Source: F23-D06 sp045132055
GTDB taxonomy: Bacteria > Bacteroidota > Bacteroidia > Bacteroidales > WCHB1-69
Length of the DNA stretch: 64,000 bases
Assembly: GCA_045132055.1 (NCBI GenBank)
Contig: JBGURP010000055.1
Span: forward strand, 1-64,000
Direction: 5' to 3'
Shown: positions 26,427 through 35,025 of the stretch, in pieces
How positions within the stretch are numbered: position 1 is the first letter of the stretch
How the letters are laid out: the number at the start of each line of letters is the position of its first letter
Notes under the pieces: generated by a model
Databases searched by the model: none
The model's input: the letters and a program-made list of their open reading frames with translations, nothing else
What the model was told of the DNA's origin: nothing
Made by a program: the position numbers and the translations under genes

Positions 26427-27905
26427 ATGTCTTTTATTACAGATAGAATCGCCCTTGAAGGATTGACGTTTGACGACGTTCTCTTGATCCCCTCCTATTC
26501 TGACGTGTTACCCAAAGAGGTGAGTCTGCAGACCCGCTTCACACGCAATATCCAACTCAATTTGCCGTTTGTCTCCGCCGCCATGGATACTGTGACGGAA
26601 GCCAAAATGGCCATTTCCATTGCCCGCGAAGGTGGCATCGGTGTCATCCACAAGAATATGTCCATTGCGGAGCAGGCCAAGCAGGTAGCTTCGGTCAAAA
26701 GAGCCGAAAACGGCATGATCAACGCTCCTGTGATCATTACGGCTGAAAAAACGGTCGGTGACGCACTGCGCATCATGGCCGAATACAAAATCGGCGGAAT
26801 TCCGGTAGTGGATGACCAAAACCGGCTCATCGGTATTGTCACCAACCGCGACCTTCGTTTCGAGAAAAACTTCAACAAGCCCATTTCACAGGTGATGACC
26901 AAAGATAATCTGATCACCACCTCGCGCAACACGGACCTCAACCAGGCCACAGATATCCTGCAACAATACAAGATTGAAAAACTGCCTGTTGTTGCAGAAG
27001 ACGGAACCCTGTTGGGACTTATCACATACAAGGACATCACGAAAGCCAAGGACAAACCATACGCATGCAAGGATGCGCAGGGTCGCTTGCGCGTGGCTGC
27101 GGGCGTGGGTATCACCACCGACGCCGTGGAGCGTGCCGAAGCCCTGGTGGAAGCCGGCGTGGATGCGCTGGTGCTGGACTGTGCGCACGGTCACTCCCAG
27201 AATGTGGTCAACGTGCTGAAAGCCGTCAAGCAACACTTCCCGGGTGTGGATGTGGTGGTGGGCAACATTGCCACGGGCGAGGCCGCCAAGATGCTGGCTG
27301 ACGCTGGTGCGGATGCCGTGAAAGTGGGCATCGGACCTGGCTCCATCTGCACTACCCGTGTGGTGGCCGGCGTGGGCGTGCCTCAGCTGAGCGCCGTTTA
27401 TGATGTGTACAAGACTTTGCAAGCTTACAATATCCCATTGATCGCCGACGGCGGTATCCGCTACTCCGGCGACATCGTGAAGGCGTTGGCCGCTGGCGGC
27501 AGCTCCGTCATGTTGGGCGGTTTGCTGGCCGGCGTGGAGGAATCTCCCGGCACCACTATTCTGTTCAACGGACGTAAGTTCAAGACTTACAGAGGTATGG
27601 GCTCCCTGGAAGCTATGCAGCAAGGTTCCAAGGACCGCTACATGCAAAGCGATGTGGAGGATGCCAAAAAACTCGTGCCGGAAGGCATTGTGGGCCGCGT
27701 GCCGTACAAAGGCGACCTGTACGAGGTCATTTACCAGATGGCCGGCGGTTTGCGCTCGGGCATGGGCTACTGCGGCGCCCACAACATTGAGGAGTTGCAC
27801 AACGCTCGCTTCTGCCGCATCACGAACGCCGGCGTGCTCGAAAGCCATCCTCATGACATCACCATTACCGCCGAAGCACCGAACTATTCATCGGAATCCA
27901 AATAA
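26427..27905 (+). CDS. guaB: IMP dehydrogenase
   Basis: The 492-residue enzyme oxidises IMP to XMP, the committed step to guanine nucleotides. It has a split TIM barrel (LTFDDVLLIPSYSDVLP at the start), an inserted CBS-domain pair (about 90-210), the catalytic loop GPGSICTTRVVAGVG with the thioimidate cysteine (about 307), ADGGIRYSGDIVKALAAG, and the flap RYMQ and GVEE...YRGMGS region. Length is typical of bacterial GuaB. A universal stress gene follows after 29 bp. Confidence 0.97.
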   Translation: MSFITDRIALEGLTFDDVLLIPSYSDVLPKEVSLQTRFTRNIQLNLPFVSAAMDTVTEAKMAISIAREGGIGVIHKNMSIAEQAKQVASVKRAENGMINAPVIITAEKTVGDALRIMAEYKIGGIPVVDDQNRLIGIVTNRDLRFEKNFNKPISQVMTKDNLITTSRNTDLNQATDILQQYKIEKLPVVAEDGTLLGLITYKDITKAKDKPYACKDAQGRLRVAAGVGITTDAVERAEALVEAGVDALVLDCAHGHSQNVVNVLKAVKQHFPGVDVVVGNIATGEAAKMLADAGADAVKVGIGPGSICTTRVVAGVGVPQLSAVYDVYKTLQAYNIPLIADGGIRYSGDIVKALAAGGSSVMLGGLLAGVEESPGTTILFNGRKFKTYRGMGSLEAMQQGSKDRYMQSDVEDAKKLVPEGIVGRVPYKGDLYEVIYQMAGGLRSGMGYCGAHNIEELHNARFCRITNAGVLESHPHDITITAEAPNYSSESK

Positions 27906-27934
27906 TCGATTATTAACCTTAAAATTAGCATATT

Positions 27935-28780
27935 ATGAAAAATATTGTTGTCGGTACCGACTTTTCCAATAGCGCCATGACGGCCATGCGTCATGCTGTG
28001 GCTCTCGCCATCCGCTCCAAAGCCACCTTGCATCTGGTGTGGGTTAAAACTCCCGGCGCCAAAAGTGTGGAAGATGAGAATCAATCCGGTGAGTTTACCT
28101 CTCATTCACAAAACAAACTGCAAGAATGGATTGACCTCTGCAAGAAAGAATCCCCTGAAAGTCAGGTGAACAGCGTTATTCTGGAAGGAAAAGTGCATGT
28201 GGAGATCACGCGCTACGCCAATAATCTGCCAGAAGCCATCATCGTGATGGGTGCTCACGGCGCCTCCGGCTTTGAAGAGGGCTACATCGGCAACAATGCC
28301 TACCGACTGATCAACAATGCCGAGGTTCCTGTGCTGATTATGCGTGAAAACATCCAAATCAACCGCGACCTGCACAAGATTTTCGTGCCCATCGACATCA
28401 GCTTCGAGACCCTGCAGAAGATGAAACTCTCCATTGAACTGGCTAAGAATTTCGCCGCCCAGGTCTATCTGTTCGGTGTGGTTTATCCCAACAATAACGA
28501 AAGCCGCCATATTGTCAACGTCCAGTTGCGTCATGCCGCCGACATGTGCGACGAGGCCAACGTGCGCTACAATGTGGAGACGCACAATGTGAGCAACAAC
28601 GATGTATGTAGCACCATTCTGAAAAGCGCCAGCGAACTTGACGCTAACTTGATCACTATCATGCGTGAGGAACAGGAAACCGATTTCACCGCATCCCGCA
28701 ACATGCGTCAGATTTTGAGCACCTGCCCTATGCCGTTGCTCATCATTCCCAACCGGAACGCATTTTCCGTAGGTAGATAA
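27935..28780 (+). CDS. Universal stress protein with two Usp domains
   Basis: The 281-residue protein consists of two UspA-like domains. The first (1 to about 145) starts KNIVVGTDFSNSAMTAMRHAV and has VMGAHGASGFEEGYIGNNAYRLINNAEVPVLIM, close to the ATP-binding G-2x-G-9x-G(S/T) pattern. The second (about 150-281) is degenerate at the ATP loop, ending RNMRQILSTCPMPLLII. Tandem Usp proteins commonly pair one nucleotide-binding with one non-binding half. It lies 29 bp after guaB without a visible promoter, so it may share guaB's transcript. Confidence 0.9.
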   Translation: MKNIVVGTDFSNSAMTAMRHAVALAIRSKATLHLVWVKTPGAKSVEDENQSGEFTSHSQNKLQEWIDLCKKESPESQVNSVILEGKVHVEITRYANNLPEAIIVMGAHGASGFEEGYIGNNAYRLINNAEVPVLIMRENIQINRDLHKIFVPIDISFETLQKMKLSIELAKNFAAQVYLFGVVYPNNNESRHIVNVQLRHAADMCDEANVRYNVETHNVSNNDVCSTILKSASELDANLITIMREEQETDFTASRNMRQILSTCPMPLLIIPNRNAFSVGR

Positions 28781-28808
28781 TTTTTGAATTTTCCATCATT
28801 ATAATTTT

Positions 28809-28835
28809 GTAGAGACGCACGCTGTGCGTCTCTAC
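28809..28835. repeat. Family C palindrome
   Basis: Perfect 12-bp arms GTAGAGACGCAC and GTGCGTCTCTAC enclose a three-base centre. It lies between the universal stress and flavin reductase genes, 16 bp before the latter's ATG, and could act as a terminator hairpin or affect translation. Confidence 0.8.
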
Positions 28836-28850
28836 GTTATTAAAAACAAT

Positions 28851-29432
28851 ATGAAAACCACCAAAAAACGCCCCTTGCGCGCCGGCAACATGCTGAACCC
28901 CACCCCGGTGGTAATGGTTTCCTGCGGCGAAACCATCGATGAATACAACATCATTACCATCGCTTGGACAGGCACGTTGTGTTCAGACCCGCCGTTGTGC
29001 TACATTTCCGTGCGTCCTACGCGCCATTCCTACGACATCATCAAGAGGACTGGAGCATTTGTTATCAACCTAGTGAACAAAGAGTTGGCTACTGTTGCCG
29101 ACTGGTGCGGCGTGAAATCGGGCAAAGATTACAACAAATTCCTTGAGACCGGCCTCACGCCCGTACGCGCTACACACGTGAGCGCCCCCATGATCAACGA
29201 AGCTCCCGTCAACATCGAGTGCAAGGTGACGCAAATCATACCCTTAGGTTCACACGACATGTTCGTCGCCGAAGTCGTGGCCGTACACGCCAAAGAAGAG
29301 CTTTTCAATAAAAAGACAGACGCATTAGAGCTGCAACGCGCCAACTTGGTAACCTATTCGCACGGCCATTACTACGACTTGGGCAAAATGTTCGGCAAAT
29401 TTGGTTTTTCAGTTGAAAAGAAGAAAGTGTAG
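28851..29432 (+). CDS. Flavin reductase-like FMN-binding split-barrel protein
   Basis: The 193-residue protein belongs to the flavin reductase-like domain family (NimA/HpaC-like split barrel). Marks are NMLNPTPVVMVSCGE, NIITIAWTGTLCSDPPLCYISVRPTRHSYDII, FVINLVNKELA and the C-terminal SHGHYYDLGKMFGKFGFSV, which is common in the Bacteroidota subgroup. It probably binds FMN and may reduce flavin or another small acceptor; the physiological partner is unknown. I chose ATG 28851 because the upstream frame runs through the palindrome. Confidence 0.88.
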   Translation: MKTTKKRPLRAGNMLNPTPVVMVSCGETIDEYNIITIAWTGTLCSDPPLCYISVRPTRHSYDIIKRTGAFVINLVNKELATVADWCGVKSGKDYNKFLETGLTPVRATHVSAPMINEAPVNIECKVTQIIPLGSHDMFVAEVVAVHAKEELFNKKTDALELQRANLVTYSHGHYYDLGKMFGKFGFSVEKKKV

Positions 29433-29458
29433 AGTTTAGAGTGTAGTGTTTAGAGATA
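29431..29458. repeat. Purine-rich heptad run (family D)
   Basis: TAGAGTTTAGAGTGTAGTGTTTAGAGA begins at the flavin reductase stop codon. Confidence 0.55.
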
Positions 29459-29480
29459 TGTAATTGTAGGCACACCTGAA

Positions 29481-29527
29481 TTCCCCTTCTATTAGGGGTG
29501 CCCGAAGGGCGGGGTAGTAATATAAAC
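29481..29527. repeat. Half copy of the family A element
   Basis: TTCCCCTTCT, a shortened first hairpin, GGGGTGCCCGAAGGGCGGGG and TAGTAATATAAA are present, but the second inverted half seen in full copies is missing. It lies 13 bp upstream of the menG start. Confidence 0.75.
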
Positions 29528-29540
29528 ATCAAAATTCCTT

Positions 29541-30230
29541 GTGAACGAAAAAAACAACATCGGCTCCCTTTTCAACCGCATCGCCGGCTCTTACGACCGG
29601 CTGAACCATCTTTTGTCTCTCAACATCGACAAACGATGGCGTAAGAAAGCGGTGAAAATGTTGCACCCTTGTGAACAGCTGTTGGATGTGGCCATCGGTA
29701 CCGCCGATTTAGCCATTGAGGTTGTGCAACAGGGCAAAGCACAGCATGTTACTGGTATTGATTTGTCAACGGAGATGATGAGAATCGGCGAACAGAAAGT
29801 GGCCAAGCGGAACATGCAGGGACAAGTCGAGTTTGTGGAGGGCAGTGCCCTGGCGCTCCCCTACCCCGACCAGCATTTCGATGGAGTGACCTGTGCCTAC
29901 GGAGTCCGCAATTTCTCGGATTTGGACCAAGGCCTGCGCGAGATGCGACGCGTGCTCAAACCCGGTGGCCAACTCGTGATTTTGGAATTCTCCTACCCAA
30001 AAAACAAACTCATCGCTTGGTTTTACGACCTCTATTTTTCACACATCCTACCCAAAATCGGTAAATGGCTGAGCAAGGACAAAACGGCCTACGACTACCT
30101 CAACCGCAGCGTCAAAAATTTCATCTGGGGCGAGGCGATGGCCGAACGCCTGCGGGCAGCGGGATTCCGTGATGTGGCATACAAAACGATGTCTTGTGGG
30201 ATAACCACGGCCTACGAAGGGAGAGAGTAG
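29541..30230 (+). CDS. menG: Demethylmenaquinone methyltransferase
   Basis: The 229-residue SAM-dependent enzyme performs the last methylation of menaquinone (UbiE/MenG family). It shows the N-terminal NRIAGSYDRLNHLLSLNIDKRWRK, the SAM site LDVAIGTADLAIEV, DGVTCAYGVRNFSDLDQGLREMRRVLKPGGQLVILEFS, and the C-terminal FSYPKN...CGITTAYEGRE. It starts with GTG. Menaquinone is the usual quinone of this phylum. Confidence 0.94.
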   Translation: MNEKNNIGSLFNRIAGSYDRLNHLLSLNIDKRWRKKAVKMLHPCEQLLDVAIGTADLAIEVVQQGKAQHVTGIDLSTEMMRIGEQKVAKRNMQGQVEFVEGSALALPYPDQHFDGVTCAYGVRNFSDLDQGLREMRRVLKPGGQLVILEFSYPKNKLIAWFYDLYFSHILPKIGKWLSKDKTAYDYLNRSVKNFIWGEAMAERLRAAGFRDVAYKTMSCGITTAYEGRE

Positions 30231-30240
30231 TTGGAAATTT

Positions 30241-30350
30241 GTTGCGTACCTTCGGCACGCAGGGTTCTATAGAGACCATTACTCCCCCAAACTGCGCTCC
30301 TTTCAGTCGCTTGTTAGGGGTTATTGGGATGGCGTGCTTCCAGCACGCAA
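30241..30350. repeat. Family B repeat unit
   Basis: A GCGTACCttcGGCACGC-type hairpin and a degenerate CCCCCAAACTGCGCTCC/GTCGCTTGTTAGGGG hairpin are followed by TTATTGGGATG and a GCGTGCttccaGCACGC hairpin. The order of parts matches the copies at 4172-4283 and 56036-56091. Confidence 0.7.
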
Positions 30351-30370
30351 AGACAAACTGAACCAATTTC

Positions 30371-30510
30371 CTCTTGCACCACATGTACCCCATTCACCTC
30401 ATGTACCCCGTGTACCTCACCGAGACGCAACGCATTGCGTCTCTACTGTACCCTGTACCCTGATCCCTGTCCCCTTGTTCCCCATCCACCTCTTGCACCC
30501 CATGTACCCC
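30371..30510. repeat. Pyrimidine-rich run (family E) with an embedded family C hairpin
   Basis: Repeats of CACCTCATGTACCCC and CTGTACCCTG surround a hairpin with arms GAGACGCAA (30422-30430) and TTGCGTCTC (30435-30443). It lies between the convergent menG and C69 dipeptidase genes. Confidence 0.7.
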
Positions 30511-30511
30511 T

Positions 30512-32116
30512 TTAGAATCCCGTCCAGAACATCTCCCAGAATTTGTGTTCCATTTCCTGCCAGGTTTGGCGGGTGGCGCCGGCAAAATCTGCCGTGTATT
30601 GGTTCAGTACGTTCACCGCATCGTCTTTTTTACCGTCATTGATCAGATTCACCGTCTTTTTCTCAAGGTCGGGCAATTCATTGAAAGCCTTTTCTTCGTA
30701 GCGAGCCACGTTTTTCAGCAAATAATCTTTGGTGTAACCCCATTTCACCTGGGCCAGTTTGTTGGCTTTGCGGTAGTGCCAGAGCACAGCGTTCTCGTTG
30801 TAGCCAAAGTGTCCGCAAATATTGAATCCAGCGGGCAGGGAGGTTTCGCCGGCATAAATGGGAATGCGGGGGCTTTGGCCGGGATTCTCCAAGGAGAACC
30901 AACACAAGCCGCCTACCTCATCGGGCAGCCAGCTGCGACATTGGATGATGGTGGAGTAGGAACACCACGACATGGCCACGCCACGGTAGAAGGTCACTGC
31001 GCCGGGCTTCAGCATGTTGTACATGGCCCGCTCGTTGCCATCCATCCAAGGATTGGCGTTGGGGCACACCACCGTGTCAACGACAATTTCGCCATCCACT
31101 CTGCGCTTGCGGGGATAGAGCAGGTTTTGGGTTTGGTCCAGCTCAGGACAGCCTTCGTAGTTGGCGCGGAAGAGCTCCATTACACGCTGCGGGGAGACCT
31201 TCTCGTCGGGTTTGATGGAGAAAGGCAGCTCATCGGCATCCAAGGCAAAGTGCTGCGACGGAGCCAACTGCGTGAAAATATACCACTCGCGCTCCTTGAA
31301 GTTCTTGTTGCCAGAGTAGGAAGACGGGAAAGCTTTCCACCAGATGAAATCGCCTTTGCCATCCCAGAGACCGTACTTCTTGGCCACTTTCTCAATGTTG
31401 TCGGAGCACATGAAGTAATCCTTGTTTTTGCGGTCGAGTTTGCCGATGCGGGCCACATTGCAGCTCACGGCCACCTCATCGTCGGGCACGCGTTGCGCCG
31501 CCCAGATGCCGCCGATTTTGTCGGGACCCTCTCCGAGAATTTCCATTTGCCATACCTCCTTTTTGTCGGCAATGGTGATGCACTCGCCGCCATCGCCGTA
31601 GCCGTACTGGGCAATCAACTCGCCAATCAAACGGATGGCATCGCGGGCGTTGTCGCAGCGTTGCAAGGCGATGCGCTGCAGCTCCTCAATCAGGAACATG
31701 CCGTTTTCGTTTTCCAGCGTATCTGGGCCGGAGAAGGTGCTCTCACCCATGGCAAGTTGCTTCTCATTCATACACGGGTATGCCGTGTTCATGTAGGCAT
31801 ACGTGTGCGCCACTTCGGGAATTTCGCCGGCCAACTTCACGTTTTCCATGGCGTCGGGTGTGCTGGTGTGCATCGTGCCCTTATAGACCTTGTGCATGGT
31901 GCCAGGCTCGTGGTCGGCGGCGGGCTCCATCTTCACCCAAGTGCGATATTTGCTGTCGCACGTGTGCGAAGTGATGACAGAGCCGTCGGTCGAGGCTTTG
32001 CAGCCCACTATGATGGAAGTGCAGTTGGCGCCCACGAGTTCGGTTTCCTGGGCAAAAGCGAATGTCGCGAAAAAGCAGGCGACTACAGTGAGGAGGATGG
32101 TTTTGAGTTTCATCAT
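30512..32116 (-). CDS. Secreted C69-family dipeptidase
   Basis: The 534-residue protein has a signal peptide (1 to about 23, ending AFAQ) and the C69/U34 dipeptidase fold (N-terminal nucleophile hydrolase). Cys32 in ANCTSIIVG, followed by ASTDGSVITSHTCDS, matches the family's CT(S/T)II.GK.A..DGS nucleophile region, so maturation is expected to expose this cysteine. Other marks are YGYGDGGECITIADKKEVWQ and RVPDDEVAVSCN. It probably releases dipeptides from protein digests in the periplasm or outside, which suits the nearby proteases. I chose ATG 32116; ATG 32113 is equally possible. Confidence 0.92.
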   Translation of the reverse strand: MMKLKTILLTVVACFFATFAFAQETELVGANCTSIIVGCKASTDGSVITSHTCDSKYRTWVKMEPAADHEPGTMHKVYKGTMHTSTPDAMENVKLAGEIPEVAHTYAYMNTAYPCMNEKQLAMGESTFSGPDTLENENGMFLIEELQRIALQRCDNARDAIRLIGELIAQYGYGDGGECITIADKKEVWQMEILGEGPDKIGGIWAAQRVPDDEVAVSCNVARIGKLDRKNKDYFMCSDNIEKVAKKYGLWDGKGDFIWWKAFPSSYSGNKNFKEREWYIFTQLAPSQHFALDADELPFSIKPDEKVSPQRVMELFRANYEGCPELDQTQNLLYPRKRRVDGEIVVDTVVCPNANPWMDGNERAMYNMLKPGAVTFYRGVAMSWCSYSTIIQCRSWLPDEVGGLCWFSLENPGQSPRIPIYAGETSLPAGFNICGHFGYNENAVLWHYRKANKLAQVKWGYTKDYLLKNVARYEEKAFNELPDLEKKTVNLINDGKKDDAVNVLNQYTADFAGATRQTWQEMEHKFWEMFWTGF

Positions 32117-32141
32117 GATGTTTTTTTCTTTTTTTAAGCCG

Positions 32142-32149
32142 CAAAAATA
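32142..32149 (-). promoter_or_regulatory. -7 box TATTTTTG for the C69 dipeptidase
   Basis: The plus strand reads CAAAAATA, 26 bp upstream of the start. Confidence 0.65.
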
Positions 32150-32222
32150 ATCAATTTTCAACATTATTTGATTATGATATCACAGTTGGACTTATTGTCA
32201 GCACCTCAGTGCTGACGCTCCA

Positions 32223-32368
32223 AAATTCCCCTTCTATTTTAGAAGGGGTGGCTGTAAGCCGGGGTAGTAATATAAAGTATCAGAATACCTTAGAAAGATA
32301 AGAAATAAAAATCCATATTAACTACCCCTCCCTTCGGGCACCCCTTCTGGATTCAGAAGGGGAGTTTT
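32223..32368. repeat. Full-length family A element (MITE-like, about 146 bp)
   Basis: The left half has AAATTCCCCTTCT, a hairpin completed by AGAAGGGG, TGGCTGTAAGCC and GGGGTAGTAATATAAAG. An AT-rich centre follows. The right half is an inverted copy: ACTACCCC, CCTTCGGGCACCCC, TTCTGGATTCAGAAGGGGAGTTTT. It lies directly upstream of the rpe promoter. Confidence 0.85.
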
Positions 32369-32395
32369 TCGTGCTCCCTATTCCCTTTTTTTCCC

Positions 32396-32403
32396 TATCT
32401 TTG
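32396..32403 (+). promoter_or_regulatory. -7 box TATCTTTG for rpe
   Basis: TATCTTTG followed by CACG lies 21 bp before the rpe ATG. Confidence 0.7.
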
Positions 32404-32423
32404 CACGCCAAAATATCACATTT

Positions 32424-33080
32424 ATGGAAATCAAGCCTATTATTGCCCCTTCCCTTCTTTCCGCCGATTTCGGCAACCTGAAAAAAGATGTACAAATGCT
32501 CAACAAATCCAAGGCCGACTGGATTCACTTGGATATCATGGACGGTGTGTTCGTGCCCAACATCTCCTTCGGCATCCCCGTGGTCAAGGCCGTGCGCCAG
32601 CTGTCGGAGAAGCCCTTGGACACGCACTTGATGATTGTGCAGCCCGAGCGGTACATCCACGCCTTCAAGGAGGCGGGTGCCGACATGCTGACAGTGCACT
32701 GGGAGGCCTGCACGCACCTGCACCGCACTATCTACCAAATCAAGGAAGAGGGTATGTTGGCTGGCGTAGCTTTGAATCCGCACACGCCGGTGGCTGGGTT
32801 GGAAGACGTTATCAATGATCTGGATTTAGTGCTCATCATGTCGGTAAACCCCGGATTTGGAGGGCAGAAGTTCATTCCACGCGCTTTGAAAAAAATTGAA
32901 GCCTTGCGGGAGATGATTGAGCGCAACAATGCGGAGACGCTCATTGAAGTGGATGGCGGGGTGTGCCGCGACAATGTTGCCGACATCATGGCCGCCGGAG
33001 CCGATGCCTTAGTGGCCGGCAACGCTGTTTTCAAAGCAGAAGACCCAAAAAAAGAGATTTTAACTTTAAAAAACATATAA
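32424..33080 (+). CDS. rpe: Ribulose-phosphate 3-epimerase
   Basis: The 218-residue TIM-barrel enzyme interconverts ribulose-5-phosphate and xylulose-5-phosphate. It has IIAPSLLSADFGNL, the metal- and acid-bearing WIHLDIMDGVFVPNISFG, DTHLMI, VHWEA, LIMSVNPGFGGQKFI and IEVDGGVCRDNV with the AGADALVAGNAVF phosphate site. Length is typical. A SHOCT protein gene starts 2 bp after the stop. Confidence 0.96.
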   Translation: MEIKPIIAPSLLSADFGNLKKDVQMLNKSKADWIHLDIMDGVFVPNISFGIPVVKAVRQLSEKPLDTHLMIVQPERYIHAFKEAGADMLTVHWEACTHLHRTIYQIKEEGMLAGVALNPHTPVAGLEDVINDLDLVLIMSVNPGFGGQKFIPRALKKIEALREMIERNNAETLIEVDGGVCRDNVADIMAAGADALVAGNAVFKAEDPKKEILTLKNI

Positions 33081-33081
33081 A

Positions 33082-33705
33082 ATGAAAAAAATATTTGTTC
33101 TCTTGTTTGCAGTCATCTTTTGTGTGTCTTCTTTCGCACAAACCGTGACTTATCAAGATATCCTTGAACAGAAATCCGCCAAGGAGCTGACCGGAAAGAA
33201 AAGCGGAGATGTCATTACCGCGTATGTGGCTTCCAATGGCGTCACCTACACCAAAGGATCCACCATCACCTACGGCTATCCCAGAAGCGGTAAATATTAT
33301 CTGTATTTCAAGGACATTACCGGCAGTATGCTCAGTGCTATAGAAGAAAGTGATAAAAACTCTTCCGTCAATGCCGCCAACCGTGAGGTGTACGAGCGTG
33401 TATCAAACCGCGCCGGCGGCGTTGCCACTGTTAAAAAAATTGAATGCCGTCCCATTGACCCTTTCAACCGCAAAAACAGCGGTTGTTATATTTACATGAT
33501 CCTTAACCGTGGAGGCTTGGCATGCACCAACTTGGAAGAGGCAATCGCCACTCAGGAAATCGTCACCAAGGCTGATCCTTCCGATGTGGCCTCCGAAGCC
33601 GCTTTGCAAGAGTTAAAAAAATGGAAGGAAAAACTCGACCTCCAAATCATTACGCAGGAGGAATACGATGCCAAGAAGGCCGAATTGATGAAAAAAATAA
33701 AATAA
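33082..33705 (+). CDS. Secreted protein with C-terminal SHOCT domain
   Basis: The 207-residue protein has a signal peptide (1 to about 19, ending SSFAQ), a middle domain I do not recognise (about 20-160, with VITAYVASNGVTYTKGS), and a C-terminal SHOCT-like segment (about 170-207) of the form LQELKKWKEKLDLQIITQEE followed by YDAKKAELMKK. SHOCT tails are thought to mediate oligomerisation. Two conserved-looking cysteines (near 114 and 128-142) could form a disulfide. It follows rpe at 1 bp and precedes the transporter at 13 bp, so all three may be co-transcribed. Confidence 0.75.
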   Translation: MKKIFVLLFAVIFCVSSFAQTVTYQDILEQKSAKELTGKKSGDVITAYVASNGVTYTKGSTITYGYPRSGKYYLYFKDITGSMLSAIEESDKNSSVNAANREVYERVSNRAGGVATVKKIECRPIDPFNRKNSGCYIYMILNRGGLACTNLEEAIATQEIVTKADPSDVASEAALQELKKWKEKLDLQIITQEEYDAKKAELMKKIK

Positions 33706-33718
33706 ACATCCTGAAAAA

Positions 33719-34969
33719 ATGACAACAAAACAAAGAAGCACAGCATATTGCATGTTCGTCATCGGATCCCTGTTTTTCGTATTCGGATTCGTCACATGGC
33801 TGAACAACATCCTCATTCCCTACATGCGCACCTCCTGCGAACTCACCACGCAAGTGCAGGGCTATCTGGTCACTTTTGCCTTCTACATCGCCTATTTTGT
33901 GATGTCTATACCCTCCTCTTTCGTGTTGAAGAAGACCGGTTACGGAAACGGGATGGCGTTGGGACTTATCGTGATGGCCATCGGCTGTATGATGTTCATC
34001 CCCGGAGCCATGACGCGCAGTTATCCTATCTTCTTGATTGGCTTGTTCTTACAAGGAAGTGGTCTGTCGCTGTTGCAAACGGCCAGCAATCCGTATGTGA
34101 CGGTCATCGGGCCGGTGGAGTCTGCCGCCCGCCGTATGAGCGTTATGGGCATTTGCAACAAAGTGGCCGGCATGATTGGCATTCTCATCCTGTACAATGC
34201 CCTGTTCAAAGGCAAGGAGGAACTCATCGCAAACATCCAAAACACACCAGCAGGGCCTGCGAAAGAACAGTTGTTGCAACAACTTTCCAGTGGCGTTATC
34301 CTGCCCTATATCATCATGACCGCCGTGCTAATCGCCTTGGTCATTTTTATCAAAACTGCGCGGTTACCGGAGATTATTGAAGAGGAAAAGAAAATTGAAG
34401 GCAAGAAAACCAGCATTTTCAGCTTTCCATACATGTGGCTCGGCGTACTGGCCATCTTCTTCTATGTGGGCGCAGAGGTCATTGCTATCGATACACTGAT
34501 ACCTTACGGCGATTATTATGGAATCCCCACGTCTGTTTCTCATTATTTCGGCATCTACGCCTTGGTTGCTCTGCTAATCGGTTATATCTGCGGAATTTTG
34601 TTTGTTCCCAAAGTCATTTCCCAGCGCAATGCGTTAATCATTCAACTCTGCCTGTCGGTAGTGCTGGTCATCGTGGCCTTGTGCACGCACGGTTTGGCCT
34701 CCATCGTGGCCATCATTTGCCTCAGTTTCACGCACGCCATCATGTGGCCGGCCATTTGGCCGCTGGCTATCCACGATCTGGGCGAACACACAGAATTTGC
34801 CTCTGCCCTCCTGGTGATGGCCATCGTGGGCGGGGCTGTCATGCCGCTGATTTACGGCAGAATTGCCGATGTGGCCAACCCGCATGATGCCTACGCCTTG
34901 TTGTTTGTTTCGTACTCGTACATCTTGTTTTTTGCAACAATTGGTTGCAAAATCACCAAACACCAATAA
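33719..34969 (+). CDS. Sugar MFS transporter, FucP-like
   Basis: The 416-residue protein has about twelve membrane helices in two halves joined by a charged loop (about 218-235, EIIEEEKKIEGKKTS). The start FVIGSLFFVFGFVTWLNNIL and QGSGLSLLQTASNPYVTVIGP match the FucP/GluP-type proton symporter family, in which the NP in TASNPYVT is conserved. Family members carry fucose, glucose, galactose or other sugars; the substrate cannot be read here. Downstream of rpe it may feed the pentose phosphate pathway (inference). Confidence 0.9.
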   Translation: MTTKQRSTAYCMFVIGSLFFVFGFVTWLNNILIPYMRTSCELTTQVQGYLVTFAFYIAYFVMSIPSSFVLKKTGYGNGMALGLIVMAIGCMMFIPGAMTRSYPIFLIGLFLQGSGLSLLQTASNPYVTVIGPVESAARRMSVMGICNKVAGMIGILILYNALFKGKEELIANIQNTPAGPAKEQLLQQLSSGVILPYIIMTAVLIALVIFIKTARLPEIIEEEKKIEGKKTSIFSFPYMWLGVLAIFFYVGAEVIAIDTLIPYGDYYGIPTSVSHYFGIYALVALLIGYICGILFVPKVISQRNALIIQLCLSVVLVIVALCTHGLASIVAIICLSFTHAIMWPAIWPLAIHDLGEHTEFASALLVMAIVGGAVMPLIYGRIADVANPHDAYALLFVSYSYILFFATIGCKITKHQ

Positions 34970-34973
34970 ATAA

Positions 34974-35003
34974 TGTAGAGACGGTGCATGCACCGTCTCT
35001 ACA
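34974..35003. repeat. Perfect 30-bp palindrome (family C) between convergent genes
   Basis: Arms TGTAGAGACGGTGCA and TGCACCGTCTCTACA pair perfectly, with no loop. It begins 5 bp after the transporter stop and lies before the convergent aminopeptidase stop at 35026, so it can serve both as terminator hairpin, though without long U-tracts. Confidence 0.85.
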
Positions 35004-35025
35004 AATAATCAAACGATTTAATTCA

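Larger units (their letters stand above)
32117..32423. other. Divergent intergenic region holding promoters and repeats, no gene
   Basis: From left to right: the dipeptidase promoter, a small hairpin with arms GTCAGCAC and GTGCTGAC (32197-32216), a full family A element (32223-32368), and the rpe promoter box. No open frame of note. Confidence 0.8.

Noticed and set aside
30371..30510. Short frames rich in PHVPHSPH-type words near 30.4 kb
   Set aside because: They are translations of the pyrimidine-rich repeat and appear in any frame of it.
30545..32137. A 530-codon frame antisense to the C69 dipeptidase
   Set aside because: The minus-strand gene has a signal peptide, catalytic cysteine and promoter; the plus frame has no family resemblance and arises from codon bias.
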